64,000 nucleotides of DNA from Desulfocapsa sp. (GTDB lineage: Bacteria; Desulfobacterota; Desulfobulbia; Desulfobulbales; Desulfocapsaceae): NCBI GenBank assembly GCA_022712895.1, contig JAFLJS010000011.1:1-64000 (forward strand). The letters are read 5' to 3'. The position numbers were made by a program, and so were the translations under genes. Shown here in pieces: positions 9,623-17,937 of the stretch. The notes below the pieces were generated by a model that saw only the letters and a list, made by a program, of their open reading frames with translations, was not told the DNA's origin and ran no database searches. The stretch's first letter is position 1. Every line of letters starts with the position of its first letter.

Positions 9623-11350
9623 ATGGCAGACAAAATTTTTCGCGTAAACATGACTGATCTTTCCACATCTATTGAAGACGTTCCCGCAGACTGGGCAGGT
9701 CATGGAGGCCGTGGGCTCACATCGAATATTGTAGCTGCAGAAGTCCCTCCCACCTGTCACCCACTGGGACCCGATAATAAACTGATTTTCGCCCCCGGCT
9801 TGCTGTCCGGTACCACCGCTTCCAACTCCGGTCGTATTTCAGCCGGTGCCAAGAGCCCTCTCACCGGTACCATTAAAGAATCAAACTCCGGCGGCACATC
9901 TGCCCAGAGACTTGCTAAAATTGGCTGCAAAGCGCTCATTATTGAAGGACAGCCTCAGGACGACGGCTGGTATTCCTTACTTGTAACACCTGAAGGCGTT
10001 ACAATCTCTAAAGAAGAAGAGCTGGTCGGCAAAGGCAACTTTGCAATAGTGGAAGCCGTTGAAAAACGATTCTCTGATAAAATCGGCATCCTTTCCATTG
10101 GCCAGGCTGGTGAAATGCTGATGACCGGAGCCAACATCTCCGTTAAAGATCCTGACAGCCATGTTAGATCTCTAGGCCGTGGTGGCCTTGGTGCGGTTAT
10201 GGGCTCAAAGAAAATAAAATTCATTGCACTTGATGCAAAAGATGGCAAAGTTGAGCTTGCTGATGCGGATGCATTTAGAGCTGCCAATAAAGTATTTACC
10301 AAGGCACTGATTGACCACCCTGTAAGCCAGGCTCTTGGAACATATGGTTCAAACGTCCTTGTAAACATCATTAATGAAGCAGGTGGGCTCCCTACTAAAA
10401 ACTTCAGCTCAGGGCAATTTGAAGGACATGAGCAAATTTCAGGCGAAACCATGCATGACCTCATCGTTGAACGAGGCGGCAAACCCACACATGGTTGTCA
10501 TGCCGGTTGTGTTATTAAGTGTTCCCAAATTTATAATGATCTGAAAGGAAACTACAAAACTTCCGGGATGGAATATGAATCTATCTGGGCCATGGGTGCT
10601 GACTGTACCGTGGACGATCTGGATCAGATTGCTGAAATGGATTCCATTATGGATGATATTGGTATTGATAGTATTGAAACTTCAGTAGCCTTTGGTGTGG
10701 CCATGGAAGCGAAGGTACTTGATTTTGGTGACAGCAAGGAAATGATCCGTATCCTGACAGAAGAAATTGCCAAAGGAACTGCCCTTGGTCGTGTCATCGG
10801 AAACGGTGCAGGAAGTGTTGGTAAAACATACGGGGTTATACGGGTACCAGTTGTTAAAAACCAGGCTATCCCTGCCTATGATCCTCGTGCCATTAAAGGA
10901 ATCGGTATCACCTATGCGACTTCCACACAAGGCGCTGACCACACCATGGGCTACACCATCGCCACAGAGATTCTTGGTGTTGGCGGAACTGCTGATCCTC
11001 TTTCTAAAGAAGGAATGGTGGAACTTTCCAGGGGACTGCAGATTGCTACGGCTGCCATCGATTCAACCGGCATGTGTCTCTTTATTGCTTTTGCAGCACT
11101 GGATGACGAAACCTGTCTGCCTGCCCTTATTGATATGCTCAACGCCCGTTTCGGTATTGAACTCACCGCTGACGATGTGACCAACCTCGGCATGAGCATC
11201 CTGAAAACTGAACATGCTTTCAATATAGCCGCCGGTTTTACAAACCTGGATGACAGACTGCCTAAATTCTTCGAAACGGAACCAATTGCACCACACAATG
11301 CAGTCTGGGACTTTACGGGTGAAGAAATCGATACCTTTTGGGATTTTTAA
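9623..11350 (+). CDS. Aldehyde:ferredoxin oxidoreductase family protein (W/Mo-bis-pterin)
   Basis: 575 residues, cytosolic. AOR-family enzymes oxidise aldehydes to carboxylic acids with ferredoxin, or run the reverse reaction, using a bis-pterin tungsten or molybdenum cofactor and one [4Fe-4S] cluster. Cluster ligands are visible as Cys292, Cys296 and Cys300 (HGCHAGCVIKC, a CX3CX3C spacing rather than the CX2CX3C of archaeal AOR) and Cys485 (DSTGMCLF). Pterin-binding motifs are AGHGGRGLTSNI near residue 25, GRGGLGAVMGSK near 185 and PAYDPRAIKGIGITYATS near 418. The start has a strong AAGGAG site. MoaD-like and ThiF-like genes follow at once and MoeA genes precede it, as in tungsten AOR loci. 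The physiological aldehyde is unknown. Family assignment is firm; metal choice is inference. Confidence 0.93.
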   Translation: MADKIFRVNMTDLSTSIEDVPADWAGHGGRGLTSNIVAAEVPPTCHPLGPDNKLIFAPGLLSGTTASNSGRISAGAKSPLTGTIKESNSGGTSAQRLAKIGCKALIIEGQPQDDGWYSLLVTPEGVTISKEEELVGKGNFAIVEAVEKRFSDKIGILSIGQAGEMLMTGANISVKDPDSHVRSLGRGGLGAVMGSKKIKFIALDAKDGKVELADADAFRAANKVFTKALIDHPVSQALGTYGSNVLVNIINEAGGLPTKNFSSGQFEGHEQISGETMHDLIVERGGKPTHGCHAGCVIKCSQIYNDLKGNYKTSGMEYESIWAMGADCTVDDLDQIAEMDSIMDDIGIDSIETSVAFGVAMEAKVLDFGDSKEMIRILTEEIAKGTALGRVIGNGAGSVGKTYGVIRVPVVKNQAIPAYDPRAIKGIGITYATSTQGADHTMGYTIATEILGVGGTADPLSKEGMVELSRGLQIATAAIDSTGMCLFIAFAALDDETCLPALIDMLNARFGIELTADDVTNLGMSILKTEHAFNIAAGFTNLDDRLPKFFETEPIAPHNAVWDFTGEEIDTFWDF

Positions 11351-11352
11351 AG

Positions 11353-11577
11353 TTGAAGGTAAATGTTAAGCTCTTTGCCTTCTTTCGCGAAGGTCGTTTT
11401 ATCAAGGAAGACAAAGAGCTGCCGGAAGGCACAACAACAGGACAGGTTGTCGATGATCTAAATATCGACCGGGAAGAGGTGGGTGTGTTGCTCCTTAATT
11501 CCCGTCATTGCAAGTTCGACAAAATACTTCAAGAGGGTGACATTTATGCCATCTTTCCGGTAATCGGTGGAGGCTGA
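11353..11577 (+). CDS. MoaD/ThiS-like small sulfur carrier
   Basis: About 74 residues with a beta-grasp fold pattern and the diagnostic C-terminal Gly-Gly (FPVIGGG), the site of thiocarboxylation in MoaD and ThiS. The reading frame is open from TTG 11338 inside the end of the AOR gene. I prefer TTG 11353, three bases after the AOR stop, which gives the usual KVNVKLFAFFREGR N-terminus. It probably donates sulfur for the dithiolene of the pterin made for the AOR, with the ThiF-like protein as activating enzyme; that gene begins inside this one's last codons. A non-ATG start makes the exact N-terminus uncertain. Confidence 0.88.
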   Translation: MKVNVKLFAFFREGRFIKEDKELPEGTTTGQVVDDLNIDREEVGVLLLNSRHCKFDKILQEGDIYAIFPVIGGG

Positions 11578-12232
11578 ACACACCATACGCAATGGTCTTG
11601 CCCCGGCAGACCAGAAGGCCTTACAACAGGCCACTGTTTCCATAATTGGGTGTGGTGGTCTGGGTGGCCGAAGCGCCGAACTCCTTGTACGACTCGGGAT
11701 TGGTTCCCTCATTCTTACCGATCCTGACATCTTCACCAGTTCCAACCTCAATCGTCAGATTTTCTGCACTCCTGAAACACTTGGCCATGAAAAATCCAGG
11801 GTGGTCGCTCATGAGCTGCTAAAAATCAATCCCAAAGCAGATATCCGTTTCCACGTTCAAGCCTTTACAGAAGAGAGCATACAAGGTGCCGATCTCGTCA
11901 TCGACGGACTGGATTCCGCACAAGCCAGATTACAACTGGCGGAAATCTGCCGTATACGTTCCATCCCACTTATTCACGGGGCAGTGAAGCAGTGGTACGG
12001 CCATATAGGCGTTGACCATGAAGGCTCTGCTCTAATCGACACCTTGTATCCAAATCCAGAAATAGACAGTGCACCAAAAGTCCTGCCTATGACAGTGGCA
12101 CTCATTGCTGCCATGCAGGTTTCAGAAGCGTGTAAACATATCCTTCGAAAGCGCTCCCCTCTACAGAATGGCTGGCTGCAATGTGATCTTCTTAACTGTG
12201 ACTACGAACAGATCTTACAGGATAAACCATGA
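11567..12232 (+). CDS. ThiF/MoeB/HesA-family adenylyltransferase
   Basis: 221 residues, a short E1-like enzyme. It has the ATP-binding loop VSIIGCGGLGGRSAELL (near residue 25), the DPDIFTSSNLNRQIF segment with the conserved Asp and the Asn-Arg pair, and VIDGLDSAQARLQL. It lacks the rhodanese domain and the paired CXXC zinc motifs of many MoeB proteins. It starts at GTG 11567, overlapping the MoaD-like stop, so the two are translated together. The obvious substrate is the adjacent carrier's Gly-Gly terminus. The gene end overlaps the mscS start by four bases. Function in pterin synthesis is inferred from family and position. Confidence 0.9.
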   Translation: MEAEHTIRNGLAPADQKALQQATVSIIGCGGLGGRSAELLVRLGIGSLILTDPDIFTSSNLNRQIFCTPETLGHEKSRVVAHELLKINPKADIRFHVQAFTEESIQGADLVIDGLDSAQARLQLAEICRIRSIPLIHGAVKQWYGHIGVDHEGSALIDTLYPNPEIDSAPKVLPMTVALIAAMQVSEACKHILRKRSPLQNGWLQCDLLNCDYEQILQDKP

Positions 12233-13485
12233 ATTTCCAAAGTCTCTCAGCATGGCTGATGCAACAAGGCATGCAGGAGAACATGGCAGAAATCAGTGCC
12301 TATATACTTATCATCCTCGGAATTCTTTTTCTTGCCCTGCTCACCACCTGGATTGTACGACGTACTGCATTGCCAGCACTTATCAAAATAATTCACAAAA
12401 ATCGACTGCGTTGGGATGATCCTTTAATCGAGCACAGATTCTTTCATAAAATCAGTTGGTTTGTACCGCTGATGGTTATCCATGTCTGTCAAGACGTTCT
12501 CCTGACGGACGAATCTGCTATCTCCCAATTTTTATCCCGGGCACTCCTGGCAGGTGTAGTAATTGTAACGACCCTCAGTCTCAGTGCTCTTCTCAGCTCG
12601 ACCAATGCCATCTACACCAGAATTGCCAGAAAACGCAGTTCCACCATTCGTGGTTACACCGATGCCGCCCGCATTATTGTTTACGTTTTTTGTGCCATTT
12701 TTCTAATCGCCATTGTTACCGGTCGCTCTCCTTGGGGACTGCTCAGTCTACTCGGTGGTCTGACTGCAATCATTCTTCTGGTCTTTAAAGATACCCTGCT
12801 TGGTTTTGTGGCCACCATCCAGTTGTCAGCCACAGATATGGTACGCATAGGAGACTGGATACAGATGGATAAATACGGGGCGGATGGTGATGTTATCGAT
12901 ATATCCATTCACTGTGTGCTGGTTCAGAACTGGGACAAGACAGTAACCTCCATCCCTACCTATGCGCTTATCTCCAACTCCTTTATCAACTGGCGGGGCA
13001 TGAGTGAATCCGGAGGACGGCGGATCAAACGTGCCATTAAGATTGATATCTCCTCCATTCATTTTGTAGATTCTAAAGAACTTGAAAAATTATGCGAAAT
13101 TAAGATTCTGGAAAATTATCTGCGACCGAAGCAAAAGGAAGTGGAAGAATATAATACACGACACGAAATTGAAACCAACCTGGCAATTAATGGGCGGAGC
13201 CAAACCAATATCGGTATTTTTCGGGCCTACGTACAGGAATATCTGCGTCGTAACCCCAATATTCACCCCAACATGACATTTCTTGTCCGGCAACTGGCTC
13301 CCACAGAAACCGGATTGCCCCTTGAGATTTATGTATTCAGTAAAGATCAAGCCTGGGCAAATTACGAAGCTATTCAAGCAGATATTTTTGACCACTTACT
13401 TGCCGCCCTTCCCACATTCGGGCTGCGCGTTTTTCAAAATCCAAATGGTCACGACTTTCAACAACTCACTGGACACCATGATTGA
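12229..13485 (+). CDS. MscS-family mechanosensitive channel (YbdG-like)
   Basis: 418 residues. There are about five N-terminal membrane helices (first near residues 22-42), then the pore-lining helix and MscS beta domain with LGGLTAIILLVFKDTLLGFVA, DMVRIGDWIQM and TSIPTYALISNSFINWRGMSE. A C-terminal cytoplasmic domain follows. The longer N-terminal membrane part and the C-terminal extension resemble YbdG/YnaI-type members more than MscS itself. It overlaps the ThiF-like gene by four bases and the following permease by eight, so it belongs to the AOR operon although its function is osmotic. Gating properties cannot be inferred. Confidence 0.9.
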   Translation: MNFQSLSAWLMQQGMQENMAEISAYILIILGILFLALLTTWIVRRTALPALIKIIHKNRLRWDDPLIEHRFFHKISWFVPLMVIHVCQDVLLTDESAISQFLSRALLAGVVIVTTLSLSALLSSTNAIYTRIARKRSSTIRGYTDAARIIVYVFCAIFLIAIVTGRSPWGLLSLLGGLTAIILLVFKDTLLGFVATIQLSATDMVRIGDWIQMDKYGADGDVIDISIHCVLVQNWDKTVTSIPTYALISNSFINWRGMSESGGRRIKRAIKIDISSIHFVDSKELEKLCEIKILENYLRPKQKEVEEYNTRHEIETNLAINGRSQTNIGIFRAYVQEYLRRNPNIHPNMTFLVRQLAPTETGLPLEIYVFSKDQAWANYEAIQADIFDHLLAALPTFGLRVFQNPNGHDFQQLTGHHD

Positions 13486-15280
13486 AATTTACATTACCAT
13501 AGCCATTTTAGGTATCACCTTCGGCTTATTGATTTTCACCAAACTTCCGCCCGCTGCTATCTTTATTGGTGCCCTGACCCTCACCATCACCTTCAAGATT
13601 GCTCCCCTGGAAGATTCCCTGAAAGGTTTCAACAACGCTGGTGTCCTGACCATTGGTGCTCTCTTTATGATTGCCGCTGGCATGTATTCAACCGGTGCTA
13701 TCTCCATTCTCAGTGAAAAGCTTATTGGTCGACCAAAGTCGATATTTCAGGCTCAGTTGAAGATTCTCCCCAACATTGCCTTTGGTTCAGCTTTTCTCAA
13801 CAATACCCCACTTGTGGCAATGATGATTCCTGTGATCAGGGATTTATCAAAAAGTTGCGGCCTGGATGCAAAAAAGCTGTATCTACCCTTAAGTTATGCT
13901 TCAATCCTGGGTGGCACTTGTACCCTTATCGGAACAGCGACAAACCTGGTCATTAACGGAATGATCAACGAACAGCTGGAACGAGGCGGAAGCGGACTTC
14001 CACATATGGAGCCTGTGGGTATGTTCGACCTATCCTGGATTGGTATTCCGGCAACCATCATCGGTATTGCCTTTATAATGTTTACTGGTAAATGGCTCCT
14101 GCCAAAGAAAAAAAATGTTTTACCAGAGGGTGTAGACACACCGGAACGAAGATTCTTCAGAGTGGAGCTTGCCGTTGAAGAAGGTGGTCCAATTGTGGGG
14201 AAAAGCATCGAAGATGCCGGTCTGCTCGACTCGGAAGGATTTGAGATTATCTGTTTTCACCGGGGTCCCAGACGACTGGATATCACTCCTGACACCATCC
14301 TGCACGCCAATGACAAAATCGGTTTTTCCACTGATATCGTTGCTGCCAAATCCCTGTGGGTAACCATTGGACTCATACCACTCTACTCCACCGAAGATCA
14401 AAAAGCGGAAAGACATCGACACCATCTGGTGGAAGTAGTGGTTTCCAGAAGAAACACAATGCTTGGTCTGCGTGTTGGAGATGTTGAGGCACAGGATCAC
14501 CGCCACCAAATATGGCTGGTTGGGTTTGCCAGGGGTGAATCCGCCATGCACTACCCCTTAAACGATGCAGTTATACAATCTGGTGATGTTGTCTTACTGG
14601 AGGTAAAAGACAGTTTCTTTTATCAAAACAGAAATGAAGTTGAATTCTCTGCTATTAAAAAACTCAGCGGTGCCCAGATCCAACGAACTGATAAGGCAGT
14701 TACTGCCTCCGTGATAACTGTAGCCATGGTACTCTCAGTAGCCTTTGGTCTGATGCCCATGCTCAACGCGGCATTACTCGCCGCTGGTGCCATGCTTTTT
14801 ACGGGATGTATGAATCTACATGACGCAGGAAAATCGGTGGATTTTGCAACTCTTATGGTCATTGCCGCTGCCATGGGACTTGAGTCTGCAGTAACAGCAA
14901 GTGGATTATCAGAAATAATTGGTGGATATCTGGGGGCTTTGGGTGGAGACAATGTGTATCTGGCCCTAACCGTTGTATTCATAGGCTGTATTGCCATGGA
15001 TGCCATGGTCACAAATGTTGCTTCCGCTGTATTTATGTTCCCGATCTCCATGACCATTGCCTCTGGGCTGGATGTGAGCTTTATGCCATTTGTCATTACA
15101 GTTATGGTTGGTGCATCCTGTAGTTTTATTTCTCCGGTAAGCTATCAGACAAACCTTATGGTATATGGCCCCGGTGAGTATACTTTTGGTGATTTCGTAA
15201 AGATCGGTGTTCCACTCTCGTTGATTGTTGGTGCGCTCACTGTTTTCCTGGCTCCCATGGTATTCCCGTTTCACCCCTGA
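13478..15280 (+). CDS. SLC13-family (DASS) anion permease with two TrkA-C domains
   Basis: About 600 residues from ATG 13478, which overlaps the mscS stop. It has N-terminal membrane helices with PPAAIFIGALTLTI and the signature FLNNTPLVAMMIPV near residue 110, and ILGGTCTLIGTATNLVINGM near 147. Two central TrkA-C (RCK-C) domains of about 80 residues each come next (RVELAVEEGGPIVGKSIEDA and HLVEVVVSRRNTMLGLRVGD). The C-terminal membrane half ends GASCSFISPVSYQTNLMVYG. This is the architecture of the sulfate/anion sub-branch of the family. Sulfate, or a similar oxyanion such as molybdate or tungstate, would fit the operon. The substrate is inference. Confidence 0.9.
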   Translation: MIEIYITIAILGITFGLLIFTKLPPAAIFIGALTLTITFKIAPLEDSLKGFNNAGVLTIGALFMIAAGMYSTGAISILSEKLIGRPKSIFQAQLKILPNIAFGSAFLNNTPLVAMMIPVIRDLSKSCGLDAKKLYLPLSYASILGGTCTLIGTATNLVINGMINEQLERGGSGLPHMEPVGMFDLSWIGIPATIIGIAFIMFTGKWLLPKKKNVLPEGVDTPERRFFRVELAVEEGGPIVGKSIEDAGLLDSEGFEIICFHRGPRRLDITPDTILHANDKIGFSTDIVAAKSLWVTIGLIPLYSTEDQKAERHRHHLVEVVVSRRNTMLGLRVGDVEAQDHRHQIWLVGFARGESAMHYPLNDAVIQSGDVVLLEVKDSFFYQNRNEVEFSAIKKLSGAQIQRTDKAVTASVITVAMVLSVAFGLMPMLNAALLAAGAMLFTGCMNLHDAGKSVDFATLMVIAAAMGLESAVTASGLSEIIGGYLGALGGDNVYLALTVVFIGCIAMDAMVTNVASAVFMFPISMTIASGLDVSFMPFVITVMVGASCSFISPVSYQTNLMVYGPGEYTFGDFVKIGVPLSLIVGALTVFLAPMVFPFHP

Positions 15281-15318
15281 TGAGACGAATTACTTCTTGA
15301 TATAAAGAGAATTTCTGT

Positions 15319-15600
15319 ATGTCCCACCTGTTAACTGATGATCCTGCGTTGGCACGACTTGTAACCATGGGCTCAGTCTCCAAAACAAAGACTATTGAAG
15401 ACTATCTCGGAAAACCGGCCAATCTGGCAGTCTATTTCAGTGCGCTGGAGATAGGGGCAAAGTACTCTCCGTGAACCTTCCTCATGGAGGCCATTATCAC
15501 ACGGACACCAAGCGTCTATCACCAGCAATTGCTTTGACTTTTATCACTATAAAGTCAATCCAGAAACTGAACTGATTGACTGTGAAATTAACCACCTAAA
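15319..15600 (+). pseudogene. glyA: Decayed glyA (serine hydroxymethyltransferase) fragment
   Basis: ATG 15319 starts MSHLLTDDPALARLV, a glyA-like N-terminus, then jumps to GSVSKTKTIEDYLGK, and then to PANLAVYFSALEIGAK, which matches the SHMT segment that normally reads SGSQANLAVYFSALEIGD. The frame ends in TGA at 15472. In the next frame GKVLSVNLPHGGHYH continues the family motif (normally MNLPHGGHLTHG). In the third frame FDFYHYKVNPETELID follows. So at least two internal deletions and two frameshifts lie within about 280 bases, and the catalytic lysine region is absent. A palindromic repeat (copy G) begins immediately after. The functional glyA must be elsewhere. Confidence 0.85.
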
Positions 15601-15613
15601 TTATGGGATTTCA

Positions 15614-15782
15614 GATGGTTAAGTATTTATGCCCTTTGTTCGGGTAAAAAATTTCACATCCGAGGAACAAATATTTCCTATAATTTCGGCGCACTAAGGC
15701 ATATCGCAATTATAGGAAATGTGCAGCAACTAGGGAGATGGAGCATTGTCACCCTAACTACGGGCATAAATACGACGCCATC
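15614..15782 (-). repeat. Interspersed palindromic element, copy G (reverse orientation, extended stem)
   Basis: The outer ends are GATGGTTAAGT and ACGACGCCATC. The inner arms CCTATAATTTCGGC and GCAATTATAGG flank the core GCACTAAGGCA. Reverse polarity is shown by CACATCCGAGG on the left and GTGCAGCAACTAGGGAGATGGAG on the right. Compared with other copies an extra ATTTATGCCC on the left is matched by GGGCATAAAT on the right, which lengthens the stem symmetrically. It abuts the glyA remnant. Confidence 0.8.
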
Positions 15783-15882
15783 AACCATAGTTAATATAAC
15801 TATTTTAACTCAAAAACACTTAATAGGTCTATTACCTATATGAAAGCTCTTTGAAATATGTTTTATGTTATTAATAACTATT

Positions 15883-15957
15883 CACGCCAAAAGCCAAACC
15901 TGTTGTGAAACAGGGACGGAAAACCACGGGTCTATCTAGATAGCCGAGTTGCCGGAT
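15883..15957 (+). ncRNA. c-di-GMP-I (GEMM-I) riboswitch
   Basis: CACGCC-AAAAGCCAAACC is followed by a perfect P2 hairpin CCTGTT-GTGA-AACAGG with a GNRA loop, then GGGACGGAAAACCACGGGTC, a short P3 (CTAT/ATAG), and AGCCGAGTTGCCGG. This is the conserved layout of the class I c-di-GMP aptamer (AGCCAAACC, GACGnAAAnCCACGGG, AGCCGnGTTGCCG). The coding start of the PEP-CTERM protein is 55 bases downstream. The aptamer should sense c-di-GMP and control that gene. Confidence 0.9.
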
Positions 15958-15980
15958 TGATAAGTTTATACGGTTTTTTT
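15952..15980 (+). terminator. Possible riboswitch expression platform (attenuator)
   Basis: Directly after the aptamer, CCGGATTGATAAGTTTATACGG can fold into an imperfect hairpin with CCG/CGG at its base and a seven-T run behind it. Its 5' arm uses the GCCGG that closes the aptamer's P1, so ligand binding and terminator formation could compete. That would make c-di-GMP an activator of the downstream gene. The stem is weak and the logic is inference. Confidence 0.45.
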
Positions 15981-16012
15981 ATTTGCTAAAAGTAACATCA
16001 GAGAGGGGCGTG

Positions 16013-16801
16013 ATGAAAAAGGTTCTTAGTATCGGCGTATATATTTATTTTATTTGCAATGTTTCTTTAGTTCAGGGAACTATCATTTGGGATGATTCAT
16101 CCGCAGGTGTTAATCACAATCCAAATGTCACGGTAACGTACGACACGCCAGTCGCTGCTGACATGACACCTTACGACAGCAATTCCACTCACAATCAAAA
16201 TGCTTACGACTATGGTGATGCGCCTGCCCCATACCAAAACGCAAGAAACACAATGGGTCGCTGGCAAATGCTTGGCAATGAGCTGGGAGTTGATGACGGT
16301 GTTACCTGGTCTGTCAATGGCTCTGCCTATGATACCAGTGTGTCGCTTATCAGAGGACGGGAAGTCACATTCAGATTCAATTTCTGGCAGGCAAATAATG
16401 GCGCTCATGATTATGACCAGCTGTTTACAACAGTGGACTGGAATAACAACCACATATGGGATCAAGAAGAAACTTTGCTGTATGCACGTATAGACACCCA
16501 TAACAGACCGTCCAATGACGTTGGCATTAACTGGGATGCTGATACTGACACCATCTTTTATGCTACCTTTATAGTGCCAGAAACGGCAGAAGTCGGCTCC
16601 ACCTGGCTAAGAGCCCGTGCTCACTGCAATCACACATTGTGGGGCGATATAACGCCATACAATTATCTTGGTCAGGGAGAGACAGAAGATTATGAATTAA
16701 CAATTGTTGATCCTGTCCCAGAGCCAGCAACAATGCTCCTCTTCGGAACCGGTTTAGCTGCCCTTGTCGGTTCTGGATTACGCAAAAAACAAAAAAAATA
16801 A
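16013..16801 (+). CDS. Exported PEP-CTERM protein with GEVED domain
   Basis: About 262 residues from ATG 16013, preceded by GAGAGGGG. An N-terminal signal peptide (VLSIGVYIYFICNVSLVQG) leads into a beta-rich extracellular domain that includes DYGDAPAPYQ and ends GQGETEDYELTI, the GEVED-type pattern. The C-terminus is a classical PEP-CTERM sorting signal: VPEPATML, a hydrophobic helix, then RKKQKK. Such proteins are processed by an exosortase and released to the surface or exopolysaccharide matrix; no exosortase gene is in this window. A c-di-GMP riboswitch lies in its leader, linking it to attachment or biofilm behaviour. Its precise binding target is unknown. Confidence 0.9.
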   Translation: MKKVLSIGVYIYFICNVSLVQGTIIWDDSSAGVNHNPNVTVTYDTPVAADMTPYDSNSTHNQNAYDYGDAPAPYQNARNTMGRWQMLGNELGVDDGVTWSVNGSAYDTSVSLIRGREVTFRFNFWQANNGAHDYDQLFTTVDWNNNHIWDQEETLLYARIDTHNRPSNDVGINWDADTDTIFYATFIVPETAEVGSTWLRARAHCNHTLWGDITPYNYLGQGETEDYELTIVDPVPEPATMLLFGTGLAALVGSGLRKKQKK

Positions 16802-16818
16802 CAACCCAATATATACTA

Positions 16819-16858
16819 GAAAAAGGCAGGGTCACCATGTTGATTCTGCCTTTTTTTG
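16819..16858 (+). terminator. Rho-independent terminator after PEP-CTERM gene
   Basis: AAAAGGCAG (16821-16829) pairs with CTGCCTTTT (16846-16854) around a 16-base loop, with the T run extending to 16857. It lies 20 bases after the stop codon and isolates the gene from the cytochrome cluster. Confidence 0.85.
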
Positions 16859-17371
16859 TTCCCTCTCCACACGCTTGATCCTCTCCTTGTAATGTCAGTC
16901 CAACCGATGTTGGCAAATACCTAAGGATCGTAAAAACCTCGCGCTTATCCGTTCATAGATAAGTTAATGCAAATGGACAACGGTAAAATGCTGAGGATCA
17001 CGATCTCCTTTCTTTTGTTCCTCAAATTTCTTGCAAATAATACTCCACTCCTCTTTGAGCTTTCATTGCAATATTCACCATCCTCACCACAACGACCAAA
17101 GCACCAATAACATGCCCTGGTTAATTCAAATATCAGAGGCTCCCCGCAGGAAGACTCTTTGCAGTGAGAAATTTTTTATCATTTTTCTTTTCGTGCTGAA
17201 ACATACTTCAAAAAAATATTTCACTTTTCAATCAAGACACGATAAAATGAAAAATACCGGATTCACGGTATGGTGTTTTTTTCCCCTTACGACGATAGTA
17301 TGGGAGCTTAGGTGTACTTTACCACTTAGCTTTTCGTATCTCTAACATAGTCTATACAGGAGGTTAGCATC
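16859..17371. other. Non-coding region upstream of the bc/cytochrome cluster
   Basis: About 510 bases with no convincing reading frame on either strand. ATACCG (17254-17259) pairs with CGGTAT (17266-17271), followed by GGTG and a seven-T run, which looks like a weak intrinsic terminator or attenuator about 90 bases ahead of the Rieske gene. The Rieske start itself has a good AGGAGG site at 17359-17364. The promoter of the cluster should lie here, but I cannot pick one box pair with confidence. Some words on the minus strand look like eroded coding sequence, but I could not identify a family. Confidence 0.4.
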
Positions 17372-17935
17372 ATGGCGGATGACAGTAAGCCGACAATGGC
17401 ACCAGAAGAATGTTCCGGTTGCCAAAAAGAAAACATGTCGGAATCACGCCGGACACTCATGCGACGACTCGGCTGGGGTGCTTTTTTCACCACCCTTACC
17501 GTTTCTGCGGCAGGAACACTTCGTTTCTTCTTTCCAAGGGTTCTCTTCGAACCACCCACCAGTTTCAAAATCGGTACTATGAAGGACTACCCATCGGGGT
17601 CGACCGACAAGTATGGTGTCATCACTGTTTCCGAACAGTTTATGGAAGAACAGCGGGTCTGGATTGTACGTGAGGTCGACAAGGTCTATGCCATCTTCGG
17701 TAAATGCACCCATCTGGGCTGTACCCCGAAATGGTTCCCAAACGAACGCCTGTTCAAATGTCCCTGTCATGGCTCCCAATATTATTCCAACGGTGTCAAC
17801 TTTGCTGGCCCTGCACCCCGTCCCATGGATCGCTATATAATTACCAAACTTGCAGATGGTCGTATTGTGGTTGATACATCAGAACTGTTTACCGTGGATA
17901 AATTTGATGATCCACGCTGTTTTCTAAAAGCATAA
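17372..17935 (+). CDS. Rieske 2Fe-2S protein of a bc-type complex
   Basis: 187 residues. After a polar N-terminus that contains a CSGC pair and the twin-arginine-like SRRTLMRRLG (residues 25-34), there is one membrane anchor (about 35-55) and a periplasmic Rieske domain. Cluster ligands are Cys112/His114 in CTHLGC and Cys130/His133 in CPCHGS, with Cys117 and Cys132 forming the usual disulfide. The fold should therefore be a high-potential Rieske protein that takes one electron from quinol at the bc complex Qo site and passes it to a cytochrome c. It is the first gene of the cluster, followed after a palindromic repeat by the cytochrome b subunits. The extra N-terminal CSGC is unusual and its role is unknown. 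Confidence 0.93.
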   Translation: MADDSKPTMAPEECSGCQKENMSESRRTLMRRLGWGAFFTTLTVSAAGTLRFFFPRVLFEPPTSFKIGTMKDYPSGSTDKYGVITVSEQFMEEQRVWIVREVDKVYAIFGKCTHLGCTPKWFPNERLFKCPCHGSQYYSNGVNFAGPAPRPMDRYIITKLADGRIVVDTSELFTVDKFDDPRCFLKA

Positions 17936-17937
17936 CT

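Noticed and set aside
15319-15474. A short intact gene of 51 codons
   Set aside because: The homology to SHMT continues in the other two frames after its stop codon, so it is the first piece of a broken gene.
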